Assembly: GCA_027625915.1 (NCBI GenBank)
Contig: JANTQA010000012.1
Location: 899,001 to 963,000 of the forward strand
Length of the DNA: 64,000 nt
Origin: Anaeramoeba flamelloides
Taxonomy: Eukaryota; Metamonada; Anaeramoebidae
Direction of reading: 5' to 3'
The position numbers were made by a program, and so were the translations under genes. This document shows, piece after piece, positions 46,873-59,300 of this stretch (positions within the stretch are counted from its first letter, which is position 1; each line of letters opens with the position of its first letter). Under the pieces are notes generated by a model. It did not search any database. It saw nothing but the letters and a program-made list of their open reading frames with translations, and was not told the origin of the DNA.

Positions 46873-47037
46873 TGCCTAGCTTTTCCAAAATTTAAAAGAA
46901 TGGAGAAAAATCAAAGATTTTACTCAATTCTTTTGAATTCTGGAAAAGCTAACGGCTGTTTTTTTTACTTTGAGAAATAAACCGAAAATTAAATAAATTT
47001 TCGTTTTATTTCTCAAATTAAAAAAAACCTAACGGCA
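46873..47037. repeat. Two-module hairpin array at the LINE C-terminus
   Basis: Module A (46876-46953) followed by module B (46957-47034), with boundaries TGCCTAGCTTTTCC and AAAACCTAACGGCA, just behind the last LINE codons (TAG at 46868-46870). Confidence 0.8.
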
Positions 47038-47095
47038 AACAAGAGGAATTCTAAACTCCTCCCTTAAATTACAATAAAAAAAAAAAAAACAATTT

Positions 47096-48139
47096 TTTCA
47101 ATTTAAATCAATAAATAATTCTTTCATAGTCAAAATAATTGATTCCCCATTTGTAAGATATTTATTAAATTTAAAATACTTTTTAGAATATATGATTATA
47201 ACCTCTTAACTGTAAAAAAAAAAAAATTCAAATTTTTTACTATTAAATTTGAAAAAAATCACAATAGAGCCTAAAAAATTGTATTTTTCAACTGAAATTG
47301 TATATCTTTAAAAATAATTTTTTGATCAAAGACTTCTTATTAACCAAAAACATTTGTTTTAAGTAAAGTTATTAAAAAGTTAAAAATTAGCTATTATTTA
47401 ATTTTTTTGGAAACAAATTTTTTAATGCACATTTTATTTTGTTCTATATTAGAAAAAAAAAGACATTAATAAAAAAATCCAGTCATTTCTTCCATTTCAG
47501 AAGAAATCAATACAAAGATATAAAAAAAATCGCTTTTTGGAAAATAATTCAATTTTTTTTTTTTGTCCCAAAAACTTCAAATATATGTTATAAATAACAA
47601 TTTAAATATTACCTATTATATCTTTGTCTCTTTGATATTATTTGAAAAATTGTTATTTTTATGTAAACTTAAAATTAATAATCCTAATTATAAATATTTT
47701 TTTATTTTATTTTTATTATTTATGTATTTATTTATCCATTATAGCTAAGGGGTTACAAAACAATACATACCATCCAATAGATTATTATTGAATAATTATT
47801 TCAAAAAATAATTTTTATCTGGTATTTTGCATTTTTTTTTTGTTTTAATTAAAATAATTACTAATAAAGAAATTATTTTCATTTTTAATTATTTTTAATT
47901 CTATTATATTGTCACTTTATTTATTTAAACCATTTTTCAGGCAACAACATTGAGTTTTATATTTACTATAAAATGAGCTTATGGTTTTTTTTTTTACACA
48001 AAACTTCTAATCCAAAAAAAAAAAAATCTAAAAACAACCAGAACAGACTAGATTTAAACAACAAAGTTATTATTATTTTGAAACCTAAGCTAAAAAAATG
48101 AAAAGAAATAACCAATTATCTTAACATATTTATATTGGT
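47096..48139. other. AT-rich region, no gene
   Basis: Nothing recognised. A 61-codon plus frame at 47563-47748 is hydrophobic and AT-driven, probably chance. Confidence 0.45.
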
Positions 48140-48500
48140 TATTTTTTGTCATTTTTTTTCCTGAAGATCTTCACATTTCAACAAACAATAACTCACGCAA
48201 TCTGGCTCATTTTTTCAAAAACAAGCAAAATATTTTTCTTTCTGGGTGATATAAATATCACCCTATCTAAAAAGATATATTGATTATTTCCTCAACTTCG
48301 TACAAATAACGACAGATATCATAAATCAACAATATATAGTTCATTCCTGGAATTTTGTTCTTTTAATAAAGATCTAAATAGATATTTATATTTTCTAAAT
48401 GGTAATAACCATAATATTTGCCCTTGTTCTCCAAACCCCTAAAAAACCTGAAAACATTATCGAAAATTTAGATTCTTTTTTTTTACAAGTCGTAACATTA
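48140..48500 (+). mobile_element. Decayed LINE C-terminal fragment
   Basis: Plus-strand reading near 48375-48500 (RYLYFLNGNNHN-ICPCS, then ENIIENLDSFFLQ) parallels the zinc-knuckle region of the other LINEs (NRYYYVINKNSNKFCPLC, FIENIDHFLWVC). Several breaks; very old. Confidence 0.6.
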
Positions 48501-50109
48501 CAATTTATTTTGCATTTTTTTATTTAATTATAAAGAGGTGTTTTGAAATTAAAAATTAATTTTATTCTCAAAATTTAATAAATATATTAGTTTCCATAAA
48601 TAATAATAGCCTGCTTTTTATTAATAGCTGATTCCTTACAAAAACTTAATTTTAAATTATTTAGATCAGTAAATTTTTTATATTTTTTTCAAAAGTTAAA
48701 GTTTTGATTTCAATATTTAATTCTTCTATAATCTAATAAAATATTAAAAATTGTATTGTTTTTTAATGATTCTTTTCAACTTTTTGGATTTTTTTTGTTC
48801 AATACTTTGAAAAAAAATGATATGTATATAAAAACTGAGAGGTTTAATTTTAAACATTTTAGTTCATATTATTTTTACAAGATAAAATTGTTTTATTTCA
48901 GAATTTAAATAAATGTTCTTGATCTTTCGAAAAAGAATGAAATTAATTTCCTTTTTAGCAACAAACAAGTATTTTTTTCGAAAAATGTATTTTTTAATGT
49001 GTGGAAAAGCATTAAATTATCTTATTACAACCCTTACTAGAAAACAAATTTAATTTCAAACCTATAATCTTCTATTTCGCGATAATTCGAAAGTTTATCA
49101 TTTACAATAAAGATAATATCACTAATTTCGAATTTGTAAAACATCATTGTGGCAGAATTGACTTATGAGAATAAAAAATCAAAAATTTTCTCAATTTGAA
49201 ATAAACTTTCTGTGATTTGATTTTTCAAGACGTAATGAAAATATTATGTATTCTTTTTAACTTTTAGAATGAAGTTCTAAAAATATTCTTTTTTTGCTGT
49301 GTTTTTTTTTAAAGTTCGGTTTGAAAATGTAAGACAACTTGATAGAAGAATTACAAAAAAAAAACTTGATTTTGAGAAATATTTTTTACTTTACTAACTT
49401 GTGAAAATTATTTTCAAGTATAAGTTTTCTAGATCTTAATACTTTTTTCAAAATTTTAGTGTTCTATATAAAAGTTAATTTAGGAATGGGTTTTATTGAA
49501 TTTTCTTTGAAAAGTTAATTAAATTTTCTAATACAAGTTCAACAATATTTTTGGCACAAAAACTCTGGTAATTTGATAAGAGATCAAAAAAAAAAAAAAA
49601 TGATTATTGGTATATCTCAGATTTATTAACCATTTTATGTTTTAAGAAATAAGAACTTTAACTTTTGAGTTCTGTCATCTTATTCTTTTTTTATAAATTA
49701 TTTGGAAAATCAACTAAAATTTATTATCTTTTGTTTTATAGAGTAACTAAAGGAAGAATATATATAAAAACAATTTGTTAATGAGATTCAATTTTATCTT
49801 TACTATTGAAAAAAAAAAATTTGATAAATGGAAAAGTTATATAAACTTTTTTTATCTGCAAAATTAAAATTAAGGTAGCTCAATTATTTTTATCTTACAC
49901 TGATTATAATAAATCTTTCTTAATTGTGGTGCGACTTTTCTTTTAATATAAATCTCAAAATAGTACAAAATGATTTCATTTTCAAAATTTTTCCGAAAAA
50001 AATCTAAAACATGAAAGATATAGAATTAATTGGAAAGAATCTATCAAAAATATTTCAATGAAAATTAAAAAACAAAGAAAAAAATATCAATAAATTAAAT
50101 TTTTTATTA
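48501..50109. other. AT-rich region, no gene
   Basis: Nothing recognised beyond A/T-rich sequence and scattered short frames. Confidence 0.45.
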
Positions 50110-50215
50110 ATTTAGTTATTTTATTATTTAAGAAATGTAAAATTACACTCTAAATAACCTTTTACTTAACTTTACTCAAAGGTAATTTAATTCCAAAATC
50201 ATAGATTTAATTATT
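50110..50215 (-). mobile_element. LINE 3' end fragment
   Basis: GTAAAATTACACTCTAAATA then CCTTTTACTTAA and an ATCATAGATTTAATTATTA block match the reverse of the LINE 3' ends at 24.5 and 41.8 kb. Only the last 100 bp remain. Confidence 0.6.
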
Positions 50216-51612
50216 ATCCAAGGGAAAGAAATAAAATATTTATTTATATCTAAAAAGTTAAACAAATTATTTAAAAGGGAAAAGGATAAAAGAAAAAAAA
50301 AAGAAAACAAAATTATAATTTAAAAAGTGTTTATAGAAACAATTGGTAAAAAATCAAAAAAAAAAAAAAAAAAAAACAATTCATTTTTTAACAAGTATAC
50401 CCAAAATCACGACTACTATAATTTTGGTTAATTTAATTTGATAATAGATCATGAATGTTCAATTGGAGATGGTTGTTTAAGTTGTTGTAATTTCTTTTTT
50501 TTTTGATCTTATTTGCTTTAAACATATGTTATTATTATACTTTTTTTTTTCTTTTTTTATCTTGAAGTTACTCAGAATTTCTTGTTTCAGTTTCAGAATA
50601 TTAGTAATTAATTACTTGGTCTTTTTCATTTGTTAACTATTATTCATAAATTATAAAAGATTCACATAATTGAAAAAATGGAAAATTAATAAAAAAAAAT
50701 ATGTATTAATTTTCAATTATATATTAACGTTGTCATTTAATGCCCTATTTGAAAAAAATAAGGTTGTTTACAAATTTTCATTTTTTTTTTCTGAAAAACT
50801 AACTTTTATGATTTCTTAAAAATAGTAATTTTACATCAAATCAAATATTTGTTTTTGAAAAAAAAAGAATTGTTTGTTACATCTCTCATATAAAAAAATG
50901 TCAAAATTGGTTACATTTTCATTTAATTATTATTTTCTTATCAATCCTTTTATTAAATTATTTAATTTTTTGTATTTTTTATTTGGTTTTTAAAAATATG
51001 TTTTTATGAAAAAAAAAAATACAAATGATTTTTGTACAAAAAAATATAAAGTAATACTATCGTTTTTTAACAGAAAAGGGAACTATGATTTTGAAAAAAT
51101 AATATTAATACTCAAAAAAAAATGAGTTTATTTAGAAATTTTTGACTTTTTTCTCTAAACAATATTAAATTTTCCATATTAAATTTACCACATCTTCTCG
51201 ATTCAATTATAATAGATAATAGTTGATAGTTTTCTGATATTATTATGTTAGGAAAAAAAATTATGTGATTTTCAAAATTTGTAATTTCCTTGTTTTTTTT
51301 TTTTGTTCACATTCAAACAACACCCATAAAAGTCATCCCACATTCTCCCAATTTGATCCTTACCAAAGAAGTGGCTTGTAACTCAAAAAATGTTATTTTG
51401 AAATTACCCTTCTTTTTGTTGCAAAATCACCAAAAAAAAAAAAAAAAAAGGGGTGGGTATTAATAAAAAATACAAAAAAGAAAAAAGATAAAAAAGAATT
51501 CTCAATCCAAAAAATCAAATTTTAAAAAAAAAATTGCATGTTTCTTTTTTTTTAATTTTCAAAGGATTTAATTTCTTCAATTTAAAACCAATTGTTTTCT
51601 AAAAGTACACAA
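50216..51612. other. AT-rich region with one protein-like island
   Basis: At 51303-51460 the plus strand is open for about 50 codons and reads like protein (HIQTTPIKVIPHSPNLILTK, then EVACNSKNVILKLPFFLLQN), but the minus strand is also open. No family recognised. The rest is A/T-rich. Confidence 0.35.
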
Positions 51613-52017
51613 TCAATTTAATTTCAATTTAATTCAATTTATGGTTATTTTTTAACCCTCTATTTTGACAGAGTAAGGATTTGGTTACAATCTTGAGATA
51701 AAAATAACTAAATTGAAGAAATTGAAAAATAAAAGAATCTTCAAGATCCCAAAACATGCCAAAGAGAGACTCTCCTTCAAAATCTACACAAATGTTTTTA
51801 AAATTATATTTCAAACGCATTTAAATTGGAAATTGAGTGTTTTCTTTTTGTCCTTTTTTTGAAAAATGATTTCATTTTTAATGGTAGTTAATTTTTGGAG
51901 ATCTATCATACACCACATTGTTGTTTGTTTTGAATCGGTATTAAGGTACTTATCAAAATTGCAGAAATATTTTTTTCCATTTCAAACAATTTTTCACTTT
52001 AATGACTCTACCCTTAA
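51613..52017. mobile_element. TTAA-1 element, truncated copy (reverse)
   Basis: The right border TAATGACTCTACCC then TTAA (52014-52017) is the inverted TTAA-1 left end. The interior shares CACTCAATTTCC and GAGAGTCTCTCTTTGGCAT with copies 1 and 2. The other end is missing; homology fades near 51613. Confidence 0.65.
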
Positions 52018-52618
52018 TTGATCTTCTGGGATAAGTTGATCTGAAGAAAAGGAAAAATATTGTTCATTTTTGTTAAAAAAAGGATCTGGCATTCAAAAGT
52101 TGATTTAAAAAGGGGTATCTGTTTAGGAATAAATGCTAAAAATAGTCTAATATGTACAAAGTGATTGAAGTAATATTTTCTTATTTCTGTTCAATTTTTG
52201 ATTGATGTACATTTTCAATTAAAGTAAATCAAATGAATCGTATTGGAGTTTTTTGAAAGGAAAATTTAATTCAAAAATTCACAACAATAACTGAATTGCA
52301 GAATCAAAAAATATTATTACACAAACAACTATCCTTAAAATGGTTTTCACAGAAAAGATAGGTTTGAAAATATTTTTCTCAAACTGTAAACCAACCTTAT
52401 TTTTCTTATTTTGATTATCAAAAAAAAAAAAAGAAAAAAATTCTTTGTAGTTGTGATCTAGGTGTATTATGCCTCCCCCAAAGGAATACTAAAGTTGAAA
52501 AAACGATTAAAAGTTTGGATAATTTCTACTTTTTATTGTGATTAAATTTTTGTTTGCTTTTTGATTTTTCTTTTTTTTCAAAAAAAAAAACAAAAAAGTT
52601 TTTTTTTGTTTTTGGGAT
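52018..52618. other. AT-rich intergenic region
   Basis: No gene seen. It includes the 3' flank of the eL37 gene. Confidence 0.5.
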
Positions 52619-53098
52619 TTAGTCTTGTTTTTTGTTTTGGATTGTTTTTTTATGTTTCATTGGAATACCACCTTCGCGGAAATTGTGTTTGAATCTTCTT
52701 GGGAGGTTTTTCATGTATCTCATTCTTCCTGTTCCGAGTGTTCTTCTTCTTTTTGCCTTAGCTGCCCAATTGTCTTTTAATAATAGTTGTTAAAGAGATC
52801 AAATAAAGAAAAGAAAAAACAAGTCAAAAAAAATCATAAAAGTAATGCAAATTGTTTAGTACTTGTAAAATGTTCTCGTGACAAATAACAACAAGTTTCT
52901 GTTATTTGTTTTTTTGATTTTAATATATTCCTATTTTATTTTAAAAAAGGGTGTATTACATTTTCTCATTTTTGAGCTTGGGTAGCCACAGCTTGAACAT
53001 TTGTGTTTTTGAATATGATAAGATCTTTTTCCACATCTTCTGCATAACATGTGAGATTTGTTACCTCTTTTTCCTTGTGCTTGTGTACCTTTTGTCAT
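52619..53098 (-). CDS. Ribosomal protein eL37 (2 exons)
   Basis: Exons 53098-52960 and 52773-52619 (minus) join across a 186 bp intron (GTAATAC...TTAAAAG); the split codon becomes the Tyr of the family's YNW motif. The product has 97 residues, about the normal length. It starts [19 protein letters not shown] and carries the zinc-ribbon cysteines LCRRC and CSSCGYP, then [34 protein letters not shown] and a lysine-rich tail. eL37 binds 5.8S/23S-like rRNA on the large subunit near the exit tunnel and is essential in yeast. The intron splits the gene just after the zinc ribbon. Both exons are too short to stand out alone, so this gene is easy to miss. Confidence 0.96.
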
Positions 53099-55032
53099 TT
53101 TTTAAATATTTGAATTAAACAACTTTATGTTTTTTCAAAAAAAATGAAATTTTGGCTTTTATTATTAATTCCTAACTTGATTTTAAGGTTAAGAATCCCT
53201 TAGACTGGAAATAATCTTATCTTGTATTAGGTGGTGTGGCATGTTATTTTGGTTCTTCGCTGATTGATCAAAAACTTTGTATTAATTTTAATAGTGGTGT
53301 TATGTTTTCAATATATTTTTTCTTTTTTCCGAAAATCGGAATTTAAAAGTCTCGAAATAATAGGCTGTCAGTCGGTTTTAGTAATAATTTTTTTGGTTGT
53401 TAGATTAAAAGTTTCATTTATATTTGGCTTTGTTTGGTGCTCTTCAAACACTTAAATCTAACACTAAACATATTGTATGAAGATAAATATCAAGATACCT
53501 TCTTTAGTTTTTAATAAACAATTTACAAAAAAAAACAACAACTATGGGGTTAAAATGATGAAATAGTTAATTTGGTAACTTCCAGATGAATTCTTAAGAT
53601 TTATAACAAATATATCTCTTTTAGATTGTTTAAAGCAACTAAAATCATTTCTCCACAGATTAAAATAAATGATTTTTTATTAAATAGATTTTTTTTCATT
53701 TTAATTATTATTCAAGTCAAAACACTCACTTTTTAAATCCTTAGAAATCCATGAAATATGATATTTATCCAATTATTTTTTCATTGAGATCCGTTATGAA
53801 TAAAAAAAGTACCAATAACTCACTAAAATTCTATAAGTTATCCGAAACCAGTACAACCTATTGATTACTACTTTGAGGTAAGTAATTATTTACACAAGAA
53901 TCAAAAAATAAAATCAAAAAAACAATATTTTTGTCACCAAAATAAATTATTTTAATATTTGGTTTAAAGATTGATTATATTAATAATACTAAAATAAAAG
54001 AAATACTATTTTTAATTTGATTTATAATTTATTTCGAATATCTCGAAATAAGTTTCAAAAAATTAATTAGAAATTAAATAAATTTTTTATTCTAGAAGAT
54101 ATAGCGTATTAGTACATGAAATGTACTCATTATTTTTCTAAATATATAGTCTTTAAAAATAATTTTCATAAAAAAATAGTTTGTTTTTTTTTAATTTTCT
54201 AAAAAAGTTTTCAATAGACTACTAGATCTTTGGATTTCAAAATTAAGCAACTGACAAGGACATTGTTTAGAATGAGCATATTAAATTTAAAAAAAAATCT
54301 TTTCCACCGCTATGTTAAAAAATTAATCCTAAAAATATCTACTATAAAATATATCATCTAGTATATAGATGGTTAAAAAACTTTATGAAAATAAATTGAT
54401 TTATAAATTGTGTATAATATCAAAAGGATTGAGATATTAAAATATTTTATTTCTAAAAAAGGAAAAATAATATTAGAATCAAAAAACCTATTATTTTGAA
54501 GATTAAAACAAAAAAAATTTCTCAAAATTTAAGGTATTTAAATCAAAAGGTTTGTGGTTTTTATAGATCAATTGTAATTCTCATATTTTGATAAGTAATA
54601 CAATTATATGACTAATTAAACCTTAATATGGATGAAAAATAATAATAATGAATGAATTTTAGTTATATAAAAGTATTTTTTTTAATCATGTGCTAATATT
54701 TTTTAAATATAAATTGAAAAGTTGATTAATTCCTCATAAATATTTTTTTCTTATAAATTATATTTTTGTTGATGAAATGAATTATATGTGATCATTTTAA
54801 TAATTTAATATTTTAATCTATTTTTCTTGAAATTGTAATTTTTGATATTTCTAACTTTAAACTCAAAAAAATTAACCTATTATTTTTATTGATAATGTAG
54901 TTAATTATTTGAAAATTTGAATATTATTTTGATTTTTAGATTACAAAGACTTGCTTTTTTAAAAATAAAATGAAATATTTTATTTTCTTTGTATTTTTAA
55001 TTATTTAAAATTTCAAATTGTATCCCAGAGTT
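53099..55032. other. AT-rich region, no gene supported
   Basis: The upstream flank of eL37 (53099-53460) is somewhat less AT-rich and may hold its promoter, but no known box is clear. A 63-codon plus frame at 53264-53455 is hydrophobic and unrecognised. The rest holds only A/T-rich sequence. Confidence 0.45.
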
Positions 55033-55151
55033 TACTCTATGTTTTTATAAAAAGTCCACAACTTTTTTTTTGAAATATCAATTATTTTTTAGAATTGGCT
55101 TTAAAGAACAAATAAGAAATAAGTAGATTAATAAACATCAAAGAATAGTTG

Positions 55152-55185
<34 letters not shown>

Positions 55186-55586
55186 ATATGAATAAATCAA
55201 TAATTTTTCTTAAAACCCAAAAAACAAAAAATTCCTACTCACCACACTAAAAAAATAAAAATATTCATTTTGATCTCGAATTGAAGATCAAAAGAAAATT
55301 CCCAATTGAAATAAATATGATTTTTTTTACAATCATTTTCATTGTTTCAATAACCTTATAAAAACACATTTTTATCAAGTTGCGATAGATCTTGAAAAAA
55401 AAAAAAATTTACAAATGAATTCTGATGTCAAAAAAAAAATCGAAAAAACAAGCAAAAATATGAAAAAATGATTTCGATCATGAAAAGTCCCAAATTAAAT
55501 TTTTTCCTTCTAATTTCGATAAAAACCCTTTAAATGTATGTATTTCACCTATTACAACTGGGTCCATTTGACTGGAAAATGGTTTA
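55033..55586. mobile_element. TA-3 element, copy a
   Basis: 554 bp flanked by TA. The right end (inverted) reads AACCATTTTCCAGTCAAATG; the left end is a decayed version (CTCTATGTTTTTATAAAAAG). The interior is the reverse complement of 60629-61174 over several hundred bp (for example GAAATATCAATTATTTTTTA against its inverse). A (TA)n run lies at about 55152-55180. Confidence 0.7.
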
Positions 55587-56341
55587 TATATATAAATCAA
55601 AAGAAAAAAAGAAAGGGTAAAATATAAAGGTATAAAATAAAGAAAATATACGAAAATTATTGAAATTTTATTTTAATTTAACATGAAAAAAATTACGAGA
55701 ATATTTCATTTCTATATCGATAAATATTTTAAAATTTATTAGAAAATTAGTTAAAAAATACATAATTTATTATTTTTATATTGAAATTATCATCAAGAAT
55801 CTTCTCATTATTATTTTATTAGAATTATTACGATTATCTTCTTCAGTATCATTAAATATCTTGGCAAATAATTAAAAATCTATTATTTTGTCTGATGTGA
55901 TATAAAAATAATGCTAACCTTATTATTATTATTATTTCACGAATTTCACTAGATATTTGAATTTTATCATTCTGTTTTGACAAATAATATATAGAAAAAT
56001 ATACCATACTAATTGTTCATTAAATTAAATATGCTTAATAATTTTTACCATTTAATTTTTGATAAAAAATCAAATGATTGAAAATTGTTCTTTAATATTT
56101 TTATCTATTAAAAAAATTAATAATAATTATTATTATTATTATTTTTAGTAAAAAATATAAAATGGATCATAAACTAAATTGAATTAGAACATTTGATATT
56201 CAAAATTTCTTGATTAATTCCAATATTTAATCTACATTCTATAAATAAATTTTCATTATTTATAAATAGAAAAAAAAAAAAACAGACACACAAAAAGAAA
56301 ATTAAATTAATAATTTCTTTTTAATATTAGGTATTGAAATA
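55587..56341. other. AT-rich 3' flank of the kinase gene
   Basis: Only A/T-rich sequence with ATT/AAT tracts; no gene seen. Confidence 0.5.
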
Positions 56342-59300
56342 TTAGTCAAATTGTGTTTGTACATCCATCATAATTTTTAATGAATTTTTTCTATTGTTAG
56401 ACAACCAAACACCATTTTTTTCATCTTCAGAGTTTGTGTTTTCTTTGCTTCTTCCATCATTTCTGCTAATATTGTAACTGTTTGGTTTTACAGATATATT
56501 ACTAAAATTGTTTCTATCACTTCCGTTACCATTATTATCATTGCCTTTACCTTTAACTTTAAGTTTACCATTTTTAAAAAGATGAATTGATTTATAAATA
56601 CCATTTTTTCCAACCATTTTTTGATCCTGAAAATCTAATAAAGAATGATCCATATCACCACCGCCGTTATTGTTGTTGTAAGTGTTTTTTAACTGGGCTG
56701 TTTGTGTCGTTTTATGGAATCTTGTTCGGAAAAATGGATGATTTCTTACTTGTCTTGGTGTTATTCTTGTATTTGGATTATAATCCAACATTCTTAATAT
56801 AAGATCTCTAAATTGTAAATGTTCATAAATCATTGAATAATCTAATTCCTTACAACAACTATTTGAAATTATAAAATTTTCTTGATTATATTTATTTTTT
56901 TTTGAGTTGTATATGCTTTTTTTATAATATTCGATCGTTGGAATTCTTAAAATTTCTGATAGACTTCTTATTCGAAATTGTGAATTTGTTTTATTGTTTG
57001 AGCTATTTTTTAAAATCCATTTTTCGTTGTTATTTTTTTCAAAAAATTTCGATGTGCCAGGCGCTTGATTTAGTATGTCTTCTGGTGGGATACCAAGCAC
57101 TTCAACTATTTTTGTCATTTGTTCAAATTCATTTCTTCCTGGAAATAATGGTTTACCAGTTCTTAATTCAACCAAAATACATCCAAAGCTCCACATATCA
57201 ATTGGATAACCATAGTCCATTTTTAATAATATTTCTGGTGATCTATAAAATCGGCTTTGGATATAAGTATGGATCTATTATTAAAGAAAAAGTATAATTT
57301 TTATGAAGATTGTTTTTAAAATTAAAATTAATTTTGAATTATTCATTTTGGATTTAAATAAAAATTATATGATTATATTTAAATTACATCCCAATAAATG
57401 TAAAAAAAAGAAATTTATTTGTGTATGTATCTATTTATTTAATTATCCTCTATTTTTTTGGTTGTGTTATCCAGTTTGTAAAAATATGTATATTTTCATT
57501 TAAAGGTATTTAGCTTTGTCTAAATCGCTGTTATTACTTTTATGGGTTAATAACTTGAAATTTTTGATTTTTAATCAAATGTCAAAAATTTCTACCCCCA
57601 TTTGAAGTATAAAAATTATTTTAATTTTTTGTCCTTGAAAGTTAAAAAATACTGTTAATTTATTTTTTCTTTTTGTGAAAATAGCAAGTTTACAATACTT
57701 TTCTTAAAAAAAATAAATAAACCAATCAATCTATCAAGTTTATAGAAATAAAGGTAATTTTTTAAAAAATAAATCTCTCAAGTATAAATTTATATATTCC
57801 ATTTATTAACAAAGAAAATTAAAGAGTAAAAGTGAATTAAAAAATTTAAGGATTGGTATGTAATGATCATTATAAAAATTTATACACCTTAAAAAATAAT
57901 TCAAATAAAAGCTATCAAAACAATTCTGAAAATAATGAATTGTGTTCATTGAGATAATGGAGTTGATTGTCAAAATATTATAAACTATTTTTCAAAAATT
58001 TTGACTCACATTATAATGTTAATGGGGGCAGGTTTTGAGTGTTTTTGTCTCATATTCTTATCGAAAAAATTTTTTCAAATTTTTAGATCATATTCATTTT
58101 TTTAAATTTTGCAAATTTCTTTTTCTTTTTCATTTTCTTTTTTTTCTTCTTTCATTTTTTTTTTTTTTTTTTTTCATTTTTTTTAGATACTTTGCTTTTT
58201 GATTATCAAACTTTCTTTTTTCTTTTTTTTTATACAAAAGTCGAAAAAAACAAAGATTTGAAAAAAAACAATAAGCATTCAGAAAATTGAGACTCTGTGA
58301 TGTCTTTTAAAAAATTCATTAATTATAAACAAAACATCTTCTTGTTAACCTTTTTTCAAGTGAAATTTCATTAATAAAAAACTAGTAATGCTAATTTCAA
58401 AAAATTCTGACTCATTTTTTTTTTAGTTTTTGGTTTTTTTTTTTTTTAATTTTTAAAATATCAAGGTTTTATTTGTTTAGAATAATTTCAAAGTGAATTG
58501 TTAATCAGATTTAATTATTAGTTGTTCTTGAAAACAAAAGAATTTATATTTTTTTTTTCAATTTATCATTTCAGGTGAGTCACAATTTTTGAAATAGAGT
58601 TTAGAAGAAGAAAAAAAATATAAAATTATTTGTGCAAAAAAATATATTTAAGGGACTGGTAATTCGTATTTATTTTTTTTCCCAAAAGTAATAGAGTAAT
58701 TATTTACACAAGGGTATAATTAAACCATATATGCAATTTCCTTTATCAACTTTAGAGAGATGAGTTATCATTTTTAAAAGAGTTCATTTTTCCCAATTAA
58801 ATTTTCGATCAAAAGATCAGATCATTATTTTGTTGGATTTTTTGATCAAGTTAGAAACAGAAAAATTTGCAAAAAAATTTTATGTTGAAGAAATCTCAAT
58901 TTTTATAATTTTCAAGATAATCTGTCTGAACAAGTAACCTTGAACCTTTAATCTTATTTTCAAAATATAATCAAAATAAAAATCAAATATTGAATCCTTG
59001 AAGATCTAAAAAAATTTGATCTTCTATTTTATTCACAAATATTTATTAAATTTCTTGAAATTGAAAAGAATAAGCAATATTCTTTTTCAAATATTTAGAG
59101 TAAAAGCAAGAAACTGTTTTTATTATTAAAATCAGTTATTTGAGAGTCTATCTTATTATTTTTGTTTTTTTATAAGATTTATTTATTTGAATTCGTTTTA
59201 TTTGTTTGAAAATATTTAAAAAAATTGAAAAATAATTGTAAAGCCTATTTATAAACTCTTTTTCAGTCAAAGGGGCCCAATTTTATTGAAGAAATGGAAG

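Larger units (their letters stand above)
44108..47095 (+). mobile_element. LINE (APE-type), second subfamily, carrying two hairpin arrays
   Basis: Plus strand. It begins inside the endonuclease, whose C-terminal SDHNAI motif (about 44140) marks an APE-type enzyme. Frames 44291-44545, 44532-45140 and 45175-45552 give the linker, reverse transcriptase palm (KQFGFKKKLDTR; IDIQKCFDSIHH; GVDQGDPLSPLL) and the box MFTDDLIL, where Ala of FADD is Thr. Frame 45865-46125 is the thumb. A hairpin array interrupts at 46074-46490. Frame 46574-46870 resumes with the CQLC...H....C zinc knuckle (46600-46680). A second array sits at the protein's end (46873-47037), then a GAGGA...TCCTC hairpin and a poly(A) run at 47078-47091. 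About five breaks; not active. Confidence 0.85.

Noticed and set aside
41758-47095. A single LINE inverted by twin priming
   Set aside because: Both halves contain the reverse transcriptase and are divergent subfamilies, so they cannot be two parts of one copy.
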